Part shown: in pieces, positions 36,438-47,699 of the stretch
How the letters are laid out: each line of letters opens with the position of its first letter
Numbering within the stretch: position 1 is the stretch's first letter
Source: Papio anubis
Taxonomy: Eukaryota > Chordata > Mammalia > Primates > Cercopithecidae
Length of the DNA: 64,000 nt
Direction of reading: 5' to 3'
Assembly: GCF_008728515.1 (NCBI RefSeq)
Contig: NC_044986.1
Span: forward strand, 60,811,159-60,875,158
Made by a program: the position numbers and the translations under genes
Notes under the pieces: model-generated
Told to the model about the DNA's origin: nothing
The model's input: the letters and a program-made list of their open reading frames with translations, nothing else
Database searches by the model: none

Positions 36438-37474
36438 GGGCATTACATTTAGATCGATGATTGATTTTGAATTAACTTTTGTATCTGGCATGAGATGTCC
36501 ATTAAAATTTATATTTTTAGAAGGCTATTAAATTCTTCCACTGCCATATGTTGAAAGACAACCCTTTCACCCTTTGGTTGCCTTCATACCTATATCACAG
36601 TTTATTTGACCATATATGCGTGGATCTATCATGGGGTGCTCTATTCTGTTCCATTTATTTACTTCTCTACTTTTACACCAAACCACACTGAGTTGATTAC
36701 TGTAGCTTAATAATATCTTGAAATTGAGTGATTTAAGTCTTCCAACTTTGTTTTGTTTGGTTTGGTTTCCTTGAAAGCTGTTTTGGCTATTCAGATATCT
36801 TGGCATTTCCATATGAACTTTGGAATTAGCTTCTTAATTCTGGGGGAAAAAAACAAATAAAACAAACAAGCAAACAAAAAACCCTATGAGAATATTGAAT
36901 GGCATTTCATTGTAATCATTTTGTGGAGAACTACATCTAAGCAACATTGAGTATTATGATCCATGAATACATTATAGCACTCATTTTCTTTAAGTCTTCT
37001 TTAATTTTTCTTGGAAATATTCCCTAATTTTTAGTGTACAAGTCTTGCATATTGTATCAGATTTATCTTTATATATTATTTCTTTATTTTACATTATTTT
37101 ATTTAGTTGTGACCCTATTGTAAATGGTAATATTTTCCACATTTTATTTCCAGTTGTTGATTGTCAGTATATACACACATAGTTGATTTTCATATTTTGA
37201 TCTTATGTCTTCCCACCTTGCAAAACTCACTGATTATTTTGTATAGCTTTTTTTTGTAGATTCTTAAGAGATTTCTAAGCATGACAATGTTGTATGACAA
37301 TAAATTTGGTTTTTACTTCTTTGAATCCCAGCGACTTTATTGCTTTTTCTTGGGTTATGGCTTTGGTTAGGAGATTCTTTGCCATGTTGAATAGAAGTGG
37401 TGAGGGTGGACACTCTTACCTGGTACTTAACTATAGGGAAAGACTCCAGTCATTCCCATTGGGATGTTGCCTAC

Positions 37475-37831
37475 TGTATTAGTCCATTTTAATGCTGCTC
37501 ACAAAGACATACCTGAGACTGAGCGATTTATAAAAGAAAGAGGTTTAACTGACATACAGTTCACGCGGCCGGGGAAGTCTCACAATCATGGTGGAAGGCA
37601 AGGAGGAGCAAGTCGCATCTTATGTGAATGGTGGCAGGCAAAGAATGAAAGAGCCTTTGCAGGGGACTGCCTGTTTTTAAAACCATCAGATCTTGTGAGA
37701 CTTATTCACTGTCACAAGAACAGCAGGGGAAAGACTTGCCCCTATGATTCAATTATCCCCCACCGGATCCCTCTTGCAAAATGTGGGAATTCGAGATGAG
37801 ATTTGGGTGGGGATACAGCCAAATCATATCA
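37475..37831 (-). mobile_element. MaLR solo LTR (THE1/MST type), antisense
   Basis: It begins TGTATTAGTCCATTTTAATG and ends CAGCCAAATCATATCA, the reverse of the MaLR LTR ends. Inside are GAGACTGAGCGATTTATAAA, CTCACAATCATGGTGGAAGG and CTTGTGAGACTTATTCACTG. The flanks (CCTAC and GCTAT) may be a decayed 5-bp duplication. It splits the outer L1M RT region at a point where the L1M sequence otherwise joins. The open frame at 37464-37799 is LTR-derived. Confidence 0.85.
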
Positions 37832-38979
37832 GCTATAAATTTTGTCATAATGTATTTTTCTAAGGTCAGAAACATTTCCTTTACTCACAGTTTGCTCAAA
37901 CTTTTTATCATGGGATAAGATTAAATATTGGTCACATTTTTTCTTCATCTATGAGATGATTAAGTGATTTTTCTTCTTTAGTCTATTGATATTACAAATT
38001 ATTTTATTGAATGCTTTTCTTTTATTTATGTTCACTTATAGTTTTTACATTTTAATTAATTAATTGATTTTTAAAAATGGATATATAATAGCTGTACATA
38101 TTTTCATGGCCTATATAATTTGATGCATTCGTATAGATAAAATTAGGGTGACTGGAAAATATATCAACTTAAACATTCACCATTTCCTTATACTATGGAC
38201 ATTTGAATTATTCTCTTCTAGCTATTTTGAAATGTACAATCAATTAACGTTAACTGTGGTCATTCAACTAATCTAATGAACACCCAGTCTTATTTATTTT
38301 ACGTGTGTATTTGAAGCCATTAAGCTTCTCTGTACCCACCTCCCCACTTCCCATCCTATTCTGCTATAACTACCAGTTACTCTGTATCCTCATGACATAC
38401 GGTTTTTTAGCCACCACGTATAAGTGAGAGCATGTGGTATTTGTTTCACTTAACATAATGACCTTCACTTCCATCCATCGAGCTGCAAATGAGAGGATTT
38501 CATTCCTTTTATGGCTGAATAATATTTTATTGTGTATATATACCACATTTTCTTTTATCCGTTAATCCACTGATAGACACTTAGTTTGATTCCATTTTGT
38601 CTATTGTGAATGATGCTACAATAAACATGAAAATGCAGCTATCTCTTCAATATATGGATTTCCTTTTTTCTTTTTTGGGATACATACCCAGTAGTGGAAT
38701 AGCTGGATGACATGGTGGTGCTATTTTTAGTTTACTGAGGAACTGTCATACCGTTTTCCCTATGGCTGTACTAATGAATATTCCCACCAATCATATACTA
38801 GGGTTTCCCTTTCTCCATATCTAAGCCAGCATCCATTATTCCTTGTCTTTTTTATAAAAGAAATTCTAACTGGGTTGAGATAATGTTTGATTGTGGTTTT
38901 GATTTGCATTTCTCTGATAATAAGTGATGTTGAGCATTTTTATCTGTTAGCCATTTGCATGTCTTCTTTTGAGAAATGT

Positions 38980-39276
38980 CTATTCATACATTTTGCCCAT
39001 TGTTAAATCAGATGTTTTGTTTGTTTCGTTATTGAGTCGTTTGAGCTCCTTGTATATGGTAGTTATTAATCCCTTGTCAAATGGATAGTTTGTAACTATT
39101 TTCTCCCATTTTGTGGGTTCTCTCTTCATTTTGCTGATTGTTTCTTTTCCCTTGCAGAAACTTTTTAGTTCAATGTGATCCCATTTGTCTATTTTTGTGT
39201 TGATTGCCTGTGCTCTTGAGGTCTTATGCAAAATAATTTTGCTCAGATCAGTATCATGAAGTGTTTTTTGCAACAT
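38980..39276 (-). pseudogene. L1 ORF2 C-terminal fragment
   Basis: A 98-codon minus-strand frame includes DKWDHIELKSFCKGKETISK, PTKWEKIVTNYPFDKGLIT and IYKELKRLNNETNK. These are landmarks of the L1 ORF2 protein C-terminal region. Stops on both sides show it is a remnant of the 38-42.5 kb L1. Confidence 0.75.
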
Positions 39277-40320
39277 TTTATTCTAGTAGTTTTATAGCTT
39301 TGAGTCATTTGTTTAGAACTTTAATCCATTTTGAGTTAACTTTTGCATATGGTTAGAGACAAGGGTCTAGTTTCATTTTCTGCAGGTGATTATGTAGTTT
39401 TTCAAGCACCATTTATAAAGAGACTGTCCTCATTGTATGTTCTTGGTGCCTTTATCAAAAATGAGTTGGCTGTAAATGCATGGATTTATGTCTGGATCCT
39501 CAATTATGTTCCATTGGTCTATGTATCTATTTTCAGGCCAGTAACATGTTGATTTTGTTACTACAGCATTGTGATTTTTGTTGAAGTCAGGTAGTATGAT
39601 ACTTCTAGCTTTGTTTTGCTCAGAATTGTTCTGGCTATTTGGGGCCTTTAGCATTTCTTCATAAATTTTAAAGTTGTTTTTCTACTTCTGTGAAGAATGT
39701 CATGGTATTTTGCAAGGAATTGTATTGAATCTGTAAATTTCTTTAAATATTATTGTCATATTCCATACAATATTAATTATTTTAATCTATGAGCATGGAA
39801 TATACTTCTGATTTTTTTGTCCTCTTCAATTTCTCTTATCAGTGTTTTCTAGTTTTCCTGGCATAAATCTTTTACATCTTTGAATAAATTGATTCATAGG
39901 AAATTTATATTTTTTCTAGCTATTGTACATGGGGTTGGTTTATTTATTTCTTTTTTAAGCTTTTTGCTGTTGATACATGTAAGTGCGACTGATTTTTATA
40001 TGTTGATTTTGTATCCTGCAACCTTACTACATTCATTTATCAGTTCTAACTTTTTTGGTTGAAACTTTAAGTTTTTCAAAATGTAAGGTCGTGTTGTCTG
40101 TATACAAGGTTGATTTGATGTCTTCCTTTCTAATTTAGATGGCCTTTATTTCTTTTTCTTATGTAATTTATTTGCCCAGTACTTCTAGTATTTTGCTGAA
40201 TAAAAGTGGTAAAGCATTGGGCATCTTTGTCTTGTTGAGGATCTTGGAAGAAAGACTTTCAGTTTGTCCCCCATTCAGTATGAGGTTGGCTATGGATTTG
40301 TTATTTATGGCCTTTATTGT

Positions 40321-40608
40321 TATTATTATTATTATTTCGAGAGAGGGTCTTGGTCTGCCACCTTGGCTGGAGTACAATGGTGTGATCAAGGCTCACTTCA
40401 GCCTTGACCTTCCAGGCTTAAGTGATCCTCTTGTCTCAGCCTCCTGAGTAGCTGGGACAACAGGTGCTTGCCACCACAAAGTTTTTGTAAAGATGAGCCC
40501 TCACTACGTTGCTCAGGATGGTGTCAAACTCATAAGCTCAAGCAATTCTCCCACTTCCACCTCCCAAAGTGTTACAATTATAGGTGAGAGCCACTGTGCC
40601 TCACCTGG
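40321..40608 (-). mobile_element. AluJ-type, antisense, inside the 38-42.5 kb L1
   Basis: An ATT microsatellite tail (40315-40336) precedes GAGAGAGGGTCTTGGTCTGC. The arms GATCAAGGCTCACTTCAGCC and CTCACTACGTTGCTCAGGAT follow, ending near GAGAGCCACTGTGCCTCACC. It is highly diverged. The L1 sequence CCTTTATT...ATTTTGAGGTATG is split by it. Confidence 0.8.
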
Positions 40609-42524
40609 CACTATTTTGAGGTATGTTTCTTATTATACCCATTTTTTTGAGAGTTTTTTCCACAAAGGAACATTGAATTTTATCAAACACATTTTCAGTG
40701 ACTATTGAAATGATCGTATGTTTTTTGTTCTTAATTATGTTAATATGATATGTTACATTTGTTAACTTGCATATGGCAAATATCCTTGCATTCCTGGGAC
40801 AAAACCACTTGATCACGGTGAGTAATCTTTTTAATTCAGTTGTTGAATTCAGTTGGCCAGTTGTGCTGAGAATTTTTGTATCTATGTTTATCGATGATAT
40901 TGGCCTGCCCTTATCTGGTTTTGGTAAAAGGGTAATGCTGACTTCATGGAATTAGTTTAACAATATTACCTCTCTTCAATTATTTTGAAGAGTAGACTTG
41001 GTATTAGTAGTTCTTCTTTGAATGTTTAATACAATTTAGCACTGAAGAAATCAGATCTGGAATTTTCTTTGGTGGAAGACTTTTTACAGCTTCAATCTTG
41101 ATACTCATCATTGCTTCACTGAGGTTCTCCATTTCTTCATGGCTTAATCTTGGTAGGTTGTATGTGTCCAAGAATTTATCCATGTCTTGCAGATATTCAA
41201 ATTTGTTGGTATATAGTTGTTCATAATAGTCTATAATGACCCTTTGTATTTCTGTGGTCTCAGTTATGTCCCCTTTTTTGTGTCTGAGTCTATTTGAGTA
41301 TTCTCCCTTCAGTTTCTTAGTCCATCTAAAGGCTTATCAATTTTGTTTCTCTTTTCAAAAAACATTTTCATTTCATTGATTTTCTGTATTTTTTTTTACT
41401 CTCATGTATTTCTGCTTTGATCTTCGTTAATTTTATATGTCTTATAGGCAATCTTTATTTTTTCATTCTTTTTTTCTCCACTGACTGTGTAATTTCAAAT
41501 AGCTTGTCTACAAGCACAGTAATTCTTTCATCTGCTTGATCAATTTTGCTATTGAGAGCCTCCAATGAATTTTTCAGTTCAGCAAATGTATTTGTAAGTA
41601 GCAAGATTTGTTTTTTTTAAAATATCAATTGTTTTGTTAAATTTCTCTGATAAAGTTTCTAGATTGCTTTTCTGTATTACGTTGGAGATCTCTGGGTTTC
41701 ATTAAAACTGCTATTTTGAATTCTTGGTTAGAGTCCTCATGTATTGCCATTTCATTAGGGTCAGTCACTGGTGTCTTGTTTTGTTCATTGGAAGAGGACA
41801 TATTTCCATGTTTTTTGCCATTTCTTGTGGATGTACATCTATGCCTTTGCATTAAATAATTCATTATTTATTCTAATCATCTATGTTTGACTTTTTTTTT
41901 ATTGGATATGTTTTCTTAGAGGTTATTTGTAATTTAACTTTTGAATTTCTTACACTTTTTCCCCACTAGGCCACTGTCTTCTTTTTGGTATTATACAGCA
42001 CCTTAAGCCAAGGTTTGCCTCATCTCTAGGAATCAATCAGAGTGGTGTTAATATGGAACTGGGGAGATCACAAATGGGATATCCCAGCCATGTGGAAAGG
42101 CTTTCTAGGGGTTTGTGCTAGGGGATCTGTGGCACATAGCTCTTATAGCACGTTGCTGCTGAATGGCCACTCTGATTTGGCATCTGCTTTGGCCAAGGTA
42201 CAGGGCAGAGTTTCCAGAGCTGGGGATAGTAGTCTTACCTCCCATCTTTGTTTCTGACCATTGTCAGGTATATATTTGTCTGTAGGCACTTATGATGCTT
42301 CCTGATCAGAGGATGGGGAATCATGGATATGTAAATCTGATTCTCTTACCATCTCCTCAGAGCTTTTAATTTTTCTGTAGCTCTGAAAATTGACATCCTC
42401 ATATTTGAGTTCTGGAATAGTGCTTGTTATAATCCCAGCACTGTATATTTGTTTTCTGTTTTCTCATGTCGGGGAGGTGAAACCAGCTTGCATCTATGCT
42501 GCCATTTTGGAACCAAAAGTCTAC

Positions 42525-42770
42525 ATTGATTGATCTTCAGATGTTTAACCAACCTTTATTCCTGGAAAAACTCTGCTTTGTCATAAAGTAATATATTTAG
42601 ATGCTTTTGAATTCCATTTGTTAGTATTTCATTCAGAAATTTTACATTTATTAATGAGGTGTATGATTTGTTGTTTTATTTTTTTCTCAATGTCTTTGTC
42701 TAGTTTTGATATTGTGTTAATTGTGGTCACATAACATGAGTATGGAGTATTAATTTTATTTCAATATTCT
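42525..42770 (-). mobile_element. Outer L1M RT segment between two insertions
   Basis: TTGATTGATCTTCAGATGTT, AACCAACCTTTATTCCTGG and GTATTTCATTCAGAAATTTT continue the outer L1M reverse-transcriptase region. The last 15 bases (42756-42770) are the left TSD of the L1PA insertion. Confidence 0.7.
42756..42770. repeat. 15-bp target duplication, left copy
   Basis: TTATTTCAATATTCT, with an exact copy at 44435-44449. Confidence 0.95.
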
Positions 42771-43480
42771 TTTTTATTTATTTATTTTTTATTATTATTA
42801 TTATACTTTAAGTTCTAGGGTACACGTGCATAACGTGCAGGTTTGTTACATATGTATACTTGTGCCATGTTGGTGTGCTGCACCTATCAACTTGTCAGCA
42901 CCCATCAACTCGTCATTTACATCAGGTATAACTCCCAATGCAATCCCTCCCCCCTCCGCCCTCCCCATGATAGGCCCCGGTGTGTGATGTTCCCCTTCCC
43001 GAGTCCAAGTGATCTCATTGTTCAGTTCCCACCTATGAGTGAGAACATGCGGTGTTTGGTTTTCTGTTCTTGTGATAGTTTGCTAAGAATGATGGTTTCC
43101 AGCTGCATCCATGTCCCTACAAAGGACACAAACTCATCCTTTTTTATGGCTGCATAGTATTCCATGGTGTATATGTGCCACATTTTCTTAATCCAGACTG
43201 TCACTGATGGACATTTGGGTTGATTCCAAGTCTTTGCTATTGTGAATAGTGCCGCAATAAACATACGTGTGCATGTGTCTTTATAGCAGCATGATTTATA
43301 ATCCTTTGGGTATATACCCAGTAATGGGATGGCTGGGTCATATGGTACATCTAGTTCTAGATCCTTGAGGAATCGCCATACCGTTTTCCATAATGGTTGA
43401 ACTAGTTTACAATTCCACCAACAGTGTGAAAGTGTTCCTATTTCTCCACATCCTCTCCAGCACTTGTTGTTTCCTGACTT

Positions 43481-44412
43481 GTGAAAATGGCCATACTGCC
43501 CAAAGTAATTTATAGATTCAATGCCATCCCCATCAAGCTACCAATGAGTTTCTTCACAGAATTGGAAAAAACTGCTTTAAAGTTCATATGGAACCAAAAA
43601 AGAGCCCGCATTGCCAAGACAATCCTAAGTCAAAAGAACAAAGCTGGAGGCATCATGCTACCTGACTTCAAACTATACTACAAGGCTACAGTAACCAAAA
43701 CAGCATGGTACTGGTACCAAAACAGAGATATAGACCAATGGAACAGAACAGAGTCCTTAGAAATAATACCACACTTCTACAGCCATCTGATCTTTGACAA
43801 ACCTGAGAGAAACAAGAAATGGGGAAAGGATTCCCTGTTTAATAAATGGTGCTGAGATAATTGGCTAGCCATAAGTAGAAAGCTGAAACTGGATCCTTTC
43901 CTTACTCCTTATACGAAAATTAATTCAAGATGGATTAGAGACTTAAATGTTACACCTAATACCATAAAAACCCTAGAAGAAAATCTAGGTAGTACCATTC
44001 AGGACATAGGCATGGGCAACGACTTCATGTCTAAAACACCAAAAGCAACGGCAGCAAAAGCCAAAATTGACAAATGGGATCTAATTAAACTAAAGAGCTT
44101 CTGCACAGCAAAAGAAACTACCTAATTAAACTAAAGAGCTTCTGCACAGCAAAAGAAACTACCATCAGAGTGAACAGGCAACCTACAGAATGGGAGAAAA
44201 TTTTTGCAATCTACTCATCTGACAAAGGGCTAATATCCAGAACCTACAAAGAACTCCAACAAATTTACAAGAAAAAAACAAACAACCCCATCAAAAAGTG
44301 GGCAAAGGATATGAACAGACATTTCTCAAAAGAAGACATTCATACAGCCAACAGACACATGAAAAAATGCTCATCATCACTGGCCATCAGAGAAATGAAA
44401 ATCAAAACCACA
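43481..44412 (+). pseudogene. L1PA ORF2 fragment in the inverted segment
   Basis: Open frames at 43481-43855 (includes MAILPKVIYRFNAIPIKLPM, then WNQKRARIAKTILSQKN) and 44170-44499 (MNRQPTEWEKIFAIYSSDKG) are the ORF2 region downstream of the RT core. A TGA at 43853, further stops and the 41-bp duplication at 44081-44162 break the frame. No part of the endonuclease or RT active site is present. Confidence 0.85.
44081..44162. repeat. Tandem duplication, 2 x 41 bp, inside L1PA
   Basis: Two exact copies, 44081-44121 and 44122-44162, starting CTAATTAAACTAAAGAGCTT. L1 has the unit once. 41 is not a multiple of three, so it also shifts the ORF2 frame. Confidence 0.95.
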
Positions 44413-44434
44413 ATGAGGTACCATCTCACACCAG

Positions 44435-44449
44435 TTATTTCAATATTCT
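44435..44449. repeat. 15-bp target duplication, right copy
   Basis: Exact match to 42756-42770. Outer L1M sequence resumes directly afterwards. Confidence 0.95.
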
Positions 44450-44934
44450 ATACTCTATTGTGTAGAATTGGTGTGGTTTCTCCTTTAAATATTTGGTAGA
44501 ATTTGCCAGGGAAGTTATTCTTCTAAAGTTTCATAGTGGGAGAATTTTCACTTACAAATTCTATTTCTTTCTAGGTTATCTAGTTCTCTAGAGGTATTTA
44601 AGTTTTTTCTCATTTTAATATTTTTTGACTCATTGGAAGAAATTCCATTATGGTGTGTCTTGCATGATTTTCTTCATATTTCTTACACTTGAGGTTAATT
44701 GAACTGCTTGGGTATATGGGTTTATAGTTTTCATCAAATTTGAAAAGATTTAGCTCATTATTACTTGAAAGATGATTTATCTCTCTCTTTTTTGCTTTTC
44801 AGTTAGTCAAATATTATGTCACTTGAAAAATTTGTCCCATAGTACGTTAAAGAGTTGTTTATTTTAAAATTTTTTATCTGTTTTATTTTTAGATGGTTTC
44901 ATTTGCTATGTCTTCTGACAGCAAGAGACTTTGA

Positions 44935-45295
44935 TAGATGGTATTATTATTCACCAAGATGAATAAAATAGAGAACTCAGTGTGTAAGGTTCTCAACTGT
45001 TTCAATCTCTTCAAGAGTGAATGACGATACATTTACTTTTGCTAGGCCTAATTCTATTAGTTCATTTAAATTTAATGAATCAGAAAAGAGGTTATCACAT
45101 GAAGGGCCCATTCGTTCAACATTTATTGAGTGTTATTGTATTTGATGCATTACACAGGTGATTCATGTACACAAAAATGTGAAATGCATTGTCCTTGTTC
45201 TCTAGAAACATGCTTAAGAAGAGATTAAAACAAGATTGCTAAAAATGTTTCAAGATTTTCTAACACTTTGGTGTTAATTGTCAATTGTGAATTTA
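44935..45295. other. Unassigned, with weak L2-like piece
   Basis: CATTCGTTCAACATTTATTG near 45106 resembles the reversed L2 3' end. The remainder is unassigned. Confidence 0.35.
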
Positions 45296-45298
45296 AGG

Positions 45299-45803
45299 AA
45301 TTTTACTCCTATGGTTAGGTTATATCATGTGGCATAGCTGACATTGACATAGGGAGATTATCCAGGTGAGCCTGAGTTAAATCACAGGAACCTTTGAAAA
45401 GCAGATTGCTTTCTCCAGCTGGTAAAAGAAGAGGAATCAGAGTGATTAGAAGAGTGAGATGGATTCACATGGGGGTTCTCTTAGCTGATGTCAAGGGGGT
45501 TATGGTGACAAGGACCTGGGTACATCCTTGAGGATCTGAGAGTATTCCTGGCTAACAGCCAACAACAAAGTAGAAACTTTAGCTCTAAAAATTCAAGAGA
45601 CTAAATTTTACCAATTACATAAATGAGCTTGAAAATGGATCCTAAGCTCCAGATGACACCTTGATTACAGTCTGAGCAGAGAAGCCAAAAACACTGTTGT
45701 GGAATTCCAGCCTATAGAACTGTGATTTATAAGGTGGTGTTGTTTTGAGCTACTAAATTTATGGTACTTTTTAATGTAGTAAGAGAAAACTATGCAAGCA
45801 GTA
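45299..45803 (+). mobile_element. MLT-like MaLR LTR
   Basis: TTTTACTCCTATGGTTAGGT, GGGAGATTATCCAGGTGAGC, CTGGCTAACAGCCAACAAC, GACACCTTGATTACAGTCTG and CCTATAGAACTGTGATTTAT followed by TGTTGTTTTGAGCTACTAAA lie in the order of MLT-type LTRs, sense orientation. It is old and diverged. A partial relative occurs at 52115-52260. Confidence 0.6.
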
Positions 45804-45949
45804 TATAATAAATGTCATATGAAGCTAGGACTACAATTGCACAGGGAAAAAAGACGACTTATGTCTGGCACTAATTGGGGATGGCTTTAGAGTATATATG
45901 AAAGTCAGTAGATATTTAAAATTTGCAGTGGATTATAAAACATAAATAG

Positions 45950-46260
45950 GGTCGGGCATGGTGGCTCACGCCTGTAATCCCAGCACTTTGGGAGGCCGAG
46001 GCAGGTGGATCACGAGGTCAGGAGATTGAGACCATCCTGGCTAACAGATGAAACCCCGTCTCCACTAAAAATAGAAAAAATTAGCTGGGCATGGTGGCAG
46101 GTGCCTGTAGTCCCAGATACTTAGGAAGCTGAGGCAAGAGAATGGTGTGAACCTGGGAGGCAGAGTTTGTAGTGAGCCGAGATAGCGCCACTGCCCTCCA
46201 GCCTGGGTAAAAGAGTGAGACTCCATCTCAAAAAAAAAAAAAAAAAAAAAAAAAGAAAGA
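45950..46260 (+). mobile_element. AluY-type, sense, full length
   Basis: GGATCACGAGGTCAGGAGAT and GAGACCATCCTGGCTAACA are AluY-type positions. A long pure A-run near 46230-46254 forms the tail. Flanks AAACATAAATAG (45938-45949) and AAATATAAATAG (46261-46272) are a 12-bp TSD with one mismatch. Confidence 0.95.
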
Positions 46261-46392
46261 AAATATAAATAGTAATATTTTGGCAATTGGGTTAGCATAG
46301 TAGCAGAATCAGAAAAATTAAAAAAAAAATTTTTGTTAGCTAGAGCATAGAGCAAATTGTTCACAAAACTTACCAGTGAGTAAGACTTAGGA

Positions 46393-46525
46393 TTAAGTTT
46401 CTCAAAGTATATTCTAGGGCAAGTTGTGTTAGACTTGCTTAAAATATTTGCTAAAGTGTAGATTCTGATAACTCTTACCAGACCAATTTAATGAGAATTT
46501 CTGATTCTGGATTTTTAAAAATATC
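46393..46525 (+). mobile_element. hAT/Charlie-type MITE fragment
   Basis: AAGTTTCTCAAAGTATATTC, then GCTTAAAATATTTGCTAAAG, GTGTAGATTCTGATAACTC and AATGAGAATTTCTGATTCTG match the general MER5/MER3-like pattern of old hAT-derived elements. Subfamily not resolved. Confidence 0.45.
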
Positions 46526-46649
46526 TCTGTGTAATTCGTACGCTTACTAAAATTTATTTAAGATTAGCAAACTGAAGTATCAGGATGTGAAATTTGGAAA
46601 GATTTCTCTTTTAAATTTATACTTTACTGATTAAGACTTGTTTTCTTTT

Positions 46650-47230
46650 TCCATTTCTTATTTTCTTTTATTAATATATAATATTTTACATATGTATGGG
46701 AGTACAGGTGAGTGTTTGCTTACATGCATAGATTGTGTGATGATCAATTCAGGGTATTTGGTATATCCACAACTGAGTATTTTTAACAGTTTTGTTTTTT
46801 TTTTTTTGAGACAGAATCTTACCGTGTCACCCAGACTAGAGTGCAATGACATGATCACAGCTAACTGCAACCACAACTTCCTAGGTTCAGGTGATTCTCC
46901 CACCTCAGCCTCCCAGGTAGCTGGGACTACAGATATGCGTCATCTCGCCTGGCTAATTTTTTTGTAAAGACAGAGTTTTGCCATGTTGCCCAGGCTGGTC
47001 TTGAACTCTTGAGCTCAGGTGATTCACCCACCTCGGCTTCCCAAAGTGCTGGGATTACAGGTGTGAGCCACCATGCCTGGCTGAGTATTTACCATTCCCA
47101 TGTTTTGGTATCATTTTAAGTCCTTTTTCCTAGTTACTTTGAAATATAGAAAATATTTCTGCTAAGTATAGTCACCTCAGTCTTCTATGAAACATTAGAG
47201 CTTATTTCTTCTATCTACAACTTCTTTTTG
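46650..47230 (-). mobile_element. L1 3' UTR fragment, antisense, split by an Alu
   Basis: TTACATATGTATGGGAGTAC, GATCAATTCAGGGTATTTGG and (after the Alu) AGTATAGTCACCTCAGTCTT and AGAGCTTATTTCTTCTATCT are antisense L1 3' UTR landmarks of the L1MA/L1PB type. No ORF2 follows, so it is a short 5'-truncated copy. Confidence 0.65.
46783..47080 (-). mobile_element. Alu, antisense, in the L1 3' UTR fragment
   Basis: A TTTTTAACAG...T-rich tail, then GAGACAGAATCTTACCGTGT, ending at GAGCCACCATGCCTGG. CTGAGTATTT occurs at 46773-46782 and 47081-47090 as a 10-bp TSD. The open frame at 46638-46967 is antisense Alu. Confidence 0.9.
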
Positions 47231-47379
47231 TAGGAGTTGATATGATCAAACAACATTTTAAAAGTTTATTGCAATGATTATATTTCAGACAGTAGGAAGA
47301 AGACAATGAACTAGTGAAAAATATAGGCTTCTGTAACAATAAAGTGAATGAAGTTTAGAATAGTGTAAATAAGATAATG

Positions 47380-47691
47380 TCCTAGTCTGGTGCAATGGCT
47401 CATGCCTATAAGCCCAACACTTTGGGAGGCGGAGGTAGAAAGATCACCCGAAGCCAGGAGTTTGATACCAACCAGGGCTACAAATTAAGACCCTGTCTTT
47501 ACAAAAAATAATTTAAAAGTTAGCTGAGTGTTGTGCACACACCTCTAGTCCTGGTAGCTCAGGAGGCTGAGGCGGGAGGATCACTTTAATCCAGGAGTTC
47601 ACGGCAGTAGCGAGCTCTGATTGCACCACTACACTCTAGCCCGGATGACAGAGTGAGACCTTGTCTGTTTAAAAAAAAAAAAAAAAAAAAA
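47380..47691 (+). mobile_element. AluJ-type, sense
   Basis: AGTCTGGTGCAATGGCTCAT begins the left arm. GGAGTTTGATACCAACCAGG and a diverged right arm follow, then a pure A-run at 47671-47693. AAGATAATG at 47371-47379 and 47692-47700 is the TSD. Confidence 0.9.
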
Positions 47692-47699
47692 AAGATAAT

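Larger units (their letters stand above)
38000..42520 (-). mobile_element. L1 (L1PB/L1MA type), antisense, internally deleted
   Basis: Plus-strand order is the 3' UTR (ATAGCTGTACATATTTTCAT, CTAGCTATTTTGAAATGTAC), then the ORF2 end (GGCTGAATAATATTTTATTG), RNase H/RT blocks and, after an Alu, more RT to about 41470. It then passes to 5' UTR-type sequence (CTTTCATCTGCTTGATCAAT and onward). It ends at GCATCTATGCTGCCATTTTG, the L1 5' start read backwards. ORF1 and the endonuclease part of ORF2 are absent. It lies within the outer L1M RT region. Confidence 0.7.
42771..44434 (-). mobile_element. Twin-primed L1PA insertion (5' part inverted)
   Basis: The left part (42771-43480) is antisense L1PA: a T-rich tail with ATT units, then TTCTAGGGTACACGTGCATA and ORF2-end landmarks to TTGTTTCCTGACTT. 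The right part (43481-44434) is sense ORF2 from GGCCATACTGCCCAAAG to GGTACCATCTCACACCAG. In an intact L1 the right part's end is followed about 20 bp later by the start of the left part. The insert is therefore one 5'-truncated L1 with its 5' portion inverted and a small junction deletion. Exact 15-bp TSDs bracket it. Confidence 0.9.
35190..44930 (-). mobile_element. Outer L1M, antisense, host of a nested insertion cluster
   Basis: L1M pieces at 35190-37474, 37832 to about 38000, about 42525-42770 and 44450-44930 continue one another. The order on the plus strand is 3' UTR, ORF2 C-terminal part, RT domain, then sequence upstream of ORF1, all antisense. The RT segment is split by a MaLR LTR, a younger antisense L1 and a twin-primed L1PA. 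After about 44630 it passes straight to the ORF1-proximal region, so ORF2's N-terminal (endonuclease) part seems deleted. Confidence 0.7.

Noticed and set aside
37464..37799. 111-codon plus-strand frame
   Set aside because: Derived from the antisense MaLR LTR.
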